This document shows positions 6,505-8,995 of a DNA stretch of 8,995 bases, piece by piece. Positions within the stretch are counted from its first letter, which is position 1. Each line of letters begins with the position of its first letter. This stretch comes from CAYUWM01 sp964448395 (lineage in GTDB: Bacteria > Chloroflexota > Dehalococcoidia > E44-bin15): the NCBI GenBank assembly GCA_964448395.1, contig CAYUWM010000057.1, positions 1 through 8,995 on the forward strand, in the 5' to 3' direction. Under the pieces are notes generated by a model. It was not told where the DNA came from. It worked only from the letters and a program-made list of their open reading frames with translations, and did not search any database. The position numbers were made by a program, and so were the translations under genes.

Positions 6505-7635
6505 TCACCCCTCGATCCGCTCCAGGAACGCCTGTATCCGCGTCGTCAGCTGCCCCAAGCCCCCCATCCCGTATTCACGCTCCAGGCTGAGCATGGGTAT
6601 GCCGGCTTCCCTCAGATCCTTCTCCAAATAGAGGAGCTGGCCACCCCACAGATCACAGTACCTCATACGCTGGAACACCACCCCGTCAACCCTGAAATCG
6701 GCGACCATCCGCTTCACGAAATCGCACCGCTCAACCACCCGGTCCACCATCCGAGGGCACGATGGGCGCTCCAGGTACGCCCGGGCGATGGCAAGCAGCG
6801 GGTCGCCATCGACCGACACCGGCTCCCAGAAGCTCCGGCTGCCGAAACACAGGCTGTCGGTCACCACCAGCCCGCCGAGCTCCTCCATCACATCGATATA
6901 CGCCGGGTCGTCGAAGCCGCCGCTGCCGGCTATCATCAGCCTCGCCCGATAGCCCGATATGCCCTCTCTCGATTCGAGCTCTTCGAGCAACTGCCGCAGC
7001 AGATCGTTATATTGCTCTCTGGGCAGGGAGTAGCCGGCGAGTATCACGCTCAGCGCCTCAGCCCCGCTGATCGGCGGCTTATCTCCCTTCCGCAGATCGT
7101 AAAGCCGCTTCAGCAGCTCCCTGCTCTCATTGTAGACCGCGATGGCATCCCTCAGACCGGCCTCGGTTATCTCCACGCCGAAGGTGCTCTCGATAATTTC
7201 CTTGAATGCGCCAAGCTCCTCGCTGAACCAGACGATCAGGTCTTCGTCGCTCTTGTGCGGGACGCTGATCATGTGCAGCAGTGGGTAATCGCCAGGCCTT
7301 ATCTCCCGCAGTATGTCGTAGATGCGGCGGACGTGGTCGCAGCTGTTGGTGAAGGCCAGCCCGTCGAGGTGGCTATAGCTGCCGTCGAGGGCATACTGCA
7401 GGCAGGCGCGCATGTAGGTGCAGTTGAGGTGGCTCAGGTACACGTCGGCGTCGGTGGTGCCCGCGCATCCCGGCGCCCTGACCCGGCACGGCAGGATGCC
7501 GCCGGCGTACAGAATCTCCTCGGGCACGTAGGAGCAGAAGAAGCCCACCGCCTTCTTGCCGCTGGCCTTCCACTCCCGGACGGCCGGGTTGGTGAGCTCG
7601 CCGGCCAGCTTGGTCAATTCTTCCAGTGCGCCCAT
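6505..7635 (-). CDS. 2-hydroxyacyl-CoA dehydratase / benzoyl-CoA reductase-type subunit (HgdB/BcrC superfamily), first of a pair
   Basis: 376 residues, typical for BcrC/HgdB-like subunits. The family N-terminal signature is present (GFFCSYVPEEILYAGGILPCRV, about residues 31-52). Likely [4Fe-4S] ligands are Cys72 (SHLNCTYMRACLQYALDG; Cys78 is an alternative), Cys99 (FTNSCDHVRRIYDI) and Cys327 (QRMRYCDLWGG), and the end MLSLEREYGMGG matches the family's C-terminal Glu-rich segment. It is distinct in sequence from the second subunit, as in true heterodimers rather than a recent duplication. Such pairs need an ATP-driven one-electron reductase; the gene just upstream, 25 bases away, is a CooC-like ATPase rather than the usual ASKHA-fold activator. 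An AAGG lies about ten bases before ATG 7635. The substrate is unknown; these enzymes act on CoA esters, but some superfamily members (double-cubane cluster proteins) reduce small molecules. Confidence 0.87.
   Translation of the reverse strand: MGALEELTKLAGELTNPAVREWKASGKKAVGFFCSYVPEEILYAGGILPCRVRAPGCAGTTDADVYLSHLNCTYMRACLQYALDGSYSHLDGLAFTNSCDHVRRIYDILREIRPGDYPLLHMISVPHKSDEDLIVWFSEELGAFKEIIESTFGVEITEAGLRDAIAVYNESRELLKRLYDLRKGDKPPISGAEALSVILAGYSLPREQYNDLLRQLLEELESREGISGYRARLMIAGSGGFDDPAYIDVMEELGGLVVTDSLCFGSRSFWEPVSVDGDPLLAIARAYLERPSCPRMVDRVVERCDFVKRMVADFRVDGVVFQRMRYCDLWGGQLLYLEKDLREAGIPMLSLEREYGMGGLGQLTTRIQAFLERIEG
6508..6513 (-). promoter_or_regulatory. Ribosome binding site deciding the start of the second dehydratase subunit
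   Basis: GAGGGG on the - strand lies eight bases before ATG 6499 and directly abuts the alternative GTG 6508, which would leave no spacing. It overlaps the last codons of the first subunit. Confidence 0.7.
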
Positions 7636-7660
7636 AAGTAAAGAACCTTCTTTCGATGAA

Positions 7661-8485
7661 TCAAATCGGCGACGTAAGGGCAGATATCTTCTTCAATATC
7701 TGGGTCACCGCGACGACGCTGGGCGAGCCGTCGGGGAGATCGATTATGGGCCTGCCCGCCGCATCGTATTCGGTCACGTTCTTGTCCTCCGGTATGCGCC
7801 CCAGTATCTCGACGCCCCACTCGTTGGCGCTCTCCACTATCAGACGGTCATCGCCCCTGAACCTGTTGACCACTATGCCCGTCTCCGCGGGCTTCAACTC
7901 CGCATCGCCGCGCACGACGCCCATTATCGAGCCGGCGACCCGCGCCCCCCTGACCGAGGCATCGGTGACGATTATCAGGCTGTCCACCCCGTTCACCACC
8001 CTGCGGTTCACCTGCTCCGGGCCCGCCTCGCAGTCGATCAGGGTGACGTCGAACTGCTTCGACAGGCGCTCTATCCCGTACTTGAGCAGGTCGTTGATGG
8101 CGCAGTAGCACCCCGGCCCCTCTGGGCGGCCCATGACCAGCAGGCTGAAGCCGTCTCCCGATTCGAGCGCCTCCTCCATCACCTCCCGTATGTTGCGGTC
8201 CTCTATCTCGGACCTGGCCGCCGGATCCTCGATTATCCACCGCCGTATCTGGGCCACGGTTCGATTCGCATCCATCCCCAGGGCGTAGGGCAGGTTCACC
8301 GCGGAGTCGGCATCGATGGCCAGTATCCTGCGGCCGCCCTCCCGTGCCAGCAGCCCGGTCATCACGGCGGTGAGCATCGTCTTGCCGCTGCCGCCCTTGC
8401 CGGTTACCGCTATCTTCCTGCCCGCCGGCGATGAACCCGGCTGTTTCTCACCGTTACCCGCGGGCACCTGTTTCTCCTGCCCCAT
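7661..8485 (-). CDS. CooC-like P-loop ATPase (metal or Fe-S enzyme maturation factor type)
   Basis: 274 residues, SIMIBI-class ATPase related to CooC, MinD and NifH. Deviant Walker A GKGGSGKT at 29-36 (signature Lys30, Lys35); switch I LAIDADSAVNLPYALG (Asp58, Asp60); GRPEGPGCYCAINDLL at 119-134 contains the Cys126-x-Cys128 pair that binds metal at the dimer interface in CooC; LIDCEAGPEQVNRR at 149-162 matches the CooC switch II. CooC proteins use ATP to load nickel into carbon monoxide dehydrogenase. No such enzyme is in this window; instead a dehydratase pair follows, so the partner here is probably different. A polar, likely disordered extension of about 22 residues precedes the first strand, unusual for CooC. 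ATG 8485 has no good ribosome binding site; GTG 8467 (residue 7) is preceded by AGGAG at six bases and may be the true start. First gene of the unit, about 85 bases after a consensus promoter. Confidence 0.85.
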   Translation of the reverse strand: MGQEKQVPAGNGEKQPGSSPAGRKIAVTGKGGSGKTMLTAVMTGLLAREGGRRILAIDADSAVNLPYALGMDANRTVAQIRRWIIEDPAARSEIEDRNIREVMEEALESGDGFSLLVMGRPEGPGCYCAINDLLKYGIERLSKQFDVTLIDCEAGPEQVNRRVVNGVDSLIIVTDASVRGARVAGSIMGVVRGDAELKPAETGIVVNRFRGDDRLIVESANEWGVEILGRIPEDKNVTEYDAAGRPIIDLPDGSPSVVAVTQILKKISALTSPI

Positions 8486-8540
8486 AGTTCACATTCTATC
8501 CGGTTGATGGCCAATGGCCGATATGGTATTGTTATTGTGA

Positions 8541-8546
8541 TATAAT
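8541..8546 (+). promoter_or_regulatory. Possible extended -10 for the MarR gene
   Basis: TGA followed by TATAAT on the + strand forms an extended -10 element. The -35 position (about 8518-8523) matches only three of six consensus bases. Transcription would start near 8553, inside the operator palindrome, giving a leader of about 93 bases to the MarR start. Confidence 0.4.
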
Positions 8547-8547
8547 G

Positions 8548-8576
8548 GTTAGCGTGTTAATAATTAGTATGCTAAC
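8548..8576. promoter_or_regulatory. 29-bp imperfect palindrome, likely MarR/SlyA-type operator
   Basis: Outer arms GTTAGC and GCTAAC are perfect, the centre is TTAATAATTA, and 11 of 14 base pairs are symmetric overall. It also contains two tandem boxes 15 bp apart, TTAGCGTGTTAA (8549-8560) and TTAGTATGCTAA (8564-8575). The second matches the SlyA site TTAGCAAGCTAA at 10 of 12 positions. SlyA is a MarR-family protein, and a MarR gene begins 70 bases to the right. The site lies one base beyond the -10 of the leftward promoter, where binding would block transcription. Confidence 0.7.
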
Positions 8577-8577
8577 A

Positions 8578-8605
8578 ATTATATCGCTTTTCCCCTGGTT
8601 GTCAA
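8578..8605 (-). promoter_or_regulatory. Consensus sigma-70 promoter for the five-gene unit
   Basis: On the - strand, perfect TTGACA (8605-8600) and perfect TATAAT (8583-8578) with a 16-bp spacer. Initiation is expected at about 8571, inside the palindrome, leaving an untranslated leader of about 85 bases before the CooC-like gene. So strong a promoter next to an operator fits a repressed, inducible unit. Confidence 0.8.
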
Positions 8606-8645
8606 GTATCGATATTAATACCGATAGCAGGATATGGAGGCGATA

Positions 8646-8995
8646 GTGGCAGAAGCGAGCCAGCGTGACCGGGACCCGGCCTACCGCAAGTACGTGCCGT
8701 TCCTCGACAGCAACTACAACCTGTACCTGCTCATCCACCTGACGCACGCCGCCCTGTTCAATGCCCGCTACCGGCAGATCAGGGGGTTCGGCCTCACCAG
8801 CATGGAGCTGGCGCTGCTGACCGTGGTGGACGGGCTGGGCGAATCGGCGACCCCCACCGAGATAGCGCGCTGGATGATGCGCCGCCGCCCCACCGTAACC
8901 GGCCTGCTGGACCGCATGGAGCGCAACGGGCTGGTGAAGCGCTCGGCGTACCGCGGCAGCCGCAAGTCCAAGCTGGTGACCATGACCGACAAGGG
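8646..8995 (+). CDS. MarR-family transcriptional regulator, truncated by the window edge
   Basis: 116 codons are visible before the window ends. The GTG at 8646 is chosen because GGAGG lies five bases before it; an in-frame ATG at 8634 overlaps this site and lacks spacing. The protein has an N-terminal dimerisation helix (LDSNYNLYLLIHLTHAALF, about 20-38), then the MarR winged helix: GLTSMELALLTVVDGL (49-64), TPTEIARWMMRRRPTVTGLL (69-88, including the recognition helix), DRMERNGLVKRS, and a wing RGSRKSKLVTMTDKG where the family has an Arg-rich wing followed by LT-x-x-G. MarR proteins are dimeric repressors released by small ligands, often aromatic acids or their CoA esters. Divergent from the five-gene unit and next to a SlyA-like palindrome, it probably controls both itself and that unit, with the pathway substrate or intermediate as a plausible ligand (inferred). 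Confidence 0.85.
   Translation, partial: MAEASQRDRDPAYRKYVPFLDSNYNLYLLIHLTHAALFNARYRQIRGFGLTSMELALLTVVDGLGESATPTEIARWMMRRRPTVTGLLDRMERNGLVKRSAYRGSRKSKLVTMTDK

Noticed and set aside
3001..8485. Long + strand frames (for example 5330-6631, 7556-8434, 2986-3900)
   Set aside because: They are antisense to well-recognised genes, their translations are rich in His, Pro, Arg and Gly with no family features, and they arise from the GC-rich codon pattern.
8506..8524. GGCC-AAT-GGCC repeat in the leader of the CooC-like gene
   Set aside because: GGCC is self-complementary and only a four-pair, three-base-loop stem forms; too weak to call a riboswitch or attenuator.
8532..8992. - strand frames opposite the MarR gene and through the promoter region
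   Set aside because: They lie opposite a clear MarR winged-helix protein or across the promoter and operator; no family similarity seen.
1..8995. CRISPR arrays, tRNA or rRNA genes, insertion sequences
   Set aside because: No repeat-spacer pattern, transposase, terminal inverted repeats or recognisable structured RNA was seen on either strand.

Overview
The window looks like part of a GC-rich anaerobic bacterial genome, probably a metagenome assembly because a 100-N scaffold gap lies inside one gene. Promoters are bacterial sigma-70 type, and frequent use of the Ile codon ATA in a GC-rich background, together with oxygen-sensitive iron-sulfur enzymes, would fit an anaerobe such as a Chloroflexota (Dehalococcoidia-like) or deltaproteobacterial lineage. 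This placement is inference only; there is no marker gene in the window.

Right edge (about 8500-8995): a MarR-family regulator starts on the + strand and runs off the window. Facing it is a compact control region with a consensus sigma-70 promoter pointing left (TTGACA, 16 bp, TATAAT), a possible extended -10 pointing right, and between them a 29-bp imperfect palindrome containing two SlyA-like TTAG-N4-yTAA boxes. The MarR protein probably represses or controls both directions.

Centre (3001-8485, all - strand): a tightly packed five-gene unit, in transcription order: a CooC-like P-loop ATPase; two different 2-hydroxyacyl-CoA dehydratase / benzoyl-CoA reductase-type (HgdB/BcrC) subunits, each with the three cysteines expected to hold a [4Fe-4S] cluster; a winged-helix-plus-ferredoxin protein (cut by the assembly gap); and a GMC/FAD-type oxidoreductase with a four-cysteine motif. 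The two-subunit dehydratase needs an ATP-dependent electron injector. The usual ASKHA-fold activator (HgdC/BcrA-D type) is not in the window, and the only ATPase in the unit is CooC-like. The most interesting reading is an unusual radical or low-potential acyl-CoA enzyme system in which a CooC-type ATPase matures or drives the dehydratase pair, and the ferredoxin and flavoprotein exchange electrons with it.

Left (176-2984, - strand): a second transcription unit with its own promoter just after the flavoprotein gene. It encodes a 34-residue single-pass membrane peptide, a DUF3604 lipoprotein and a PaaI-like hotdog thioesterase. At the far left (1-89, - strand) begins an AT-richer gene of unknown function with a strong ribosome binding site.
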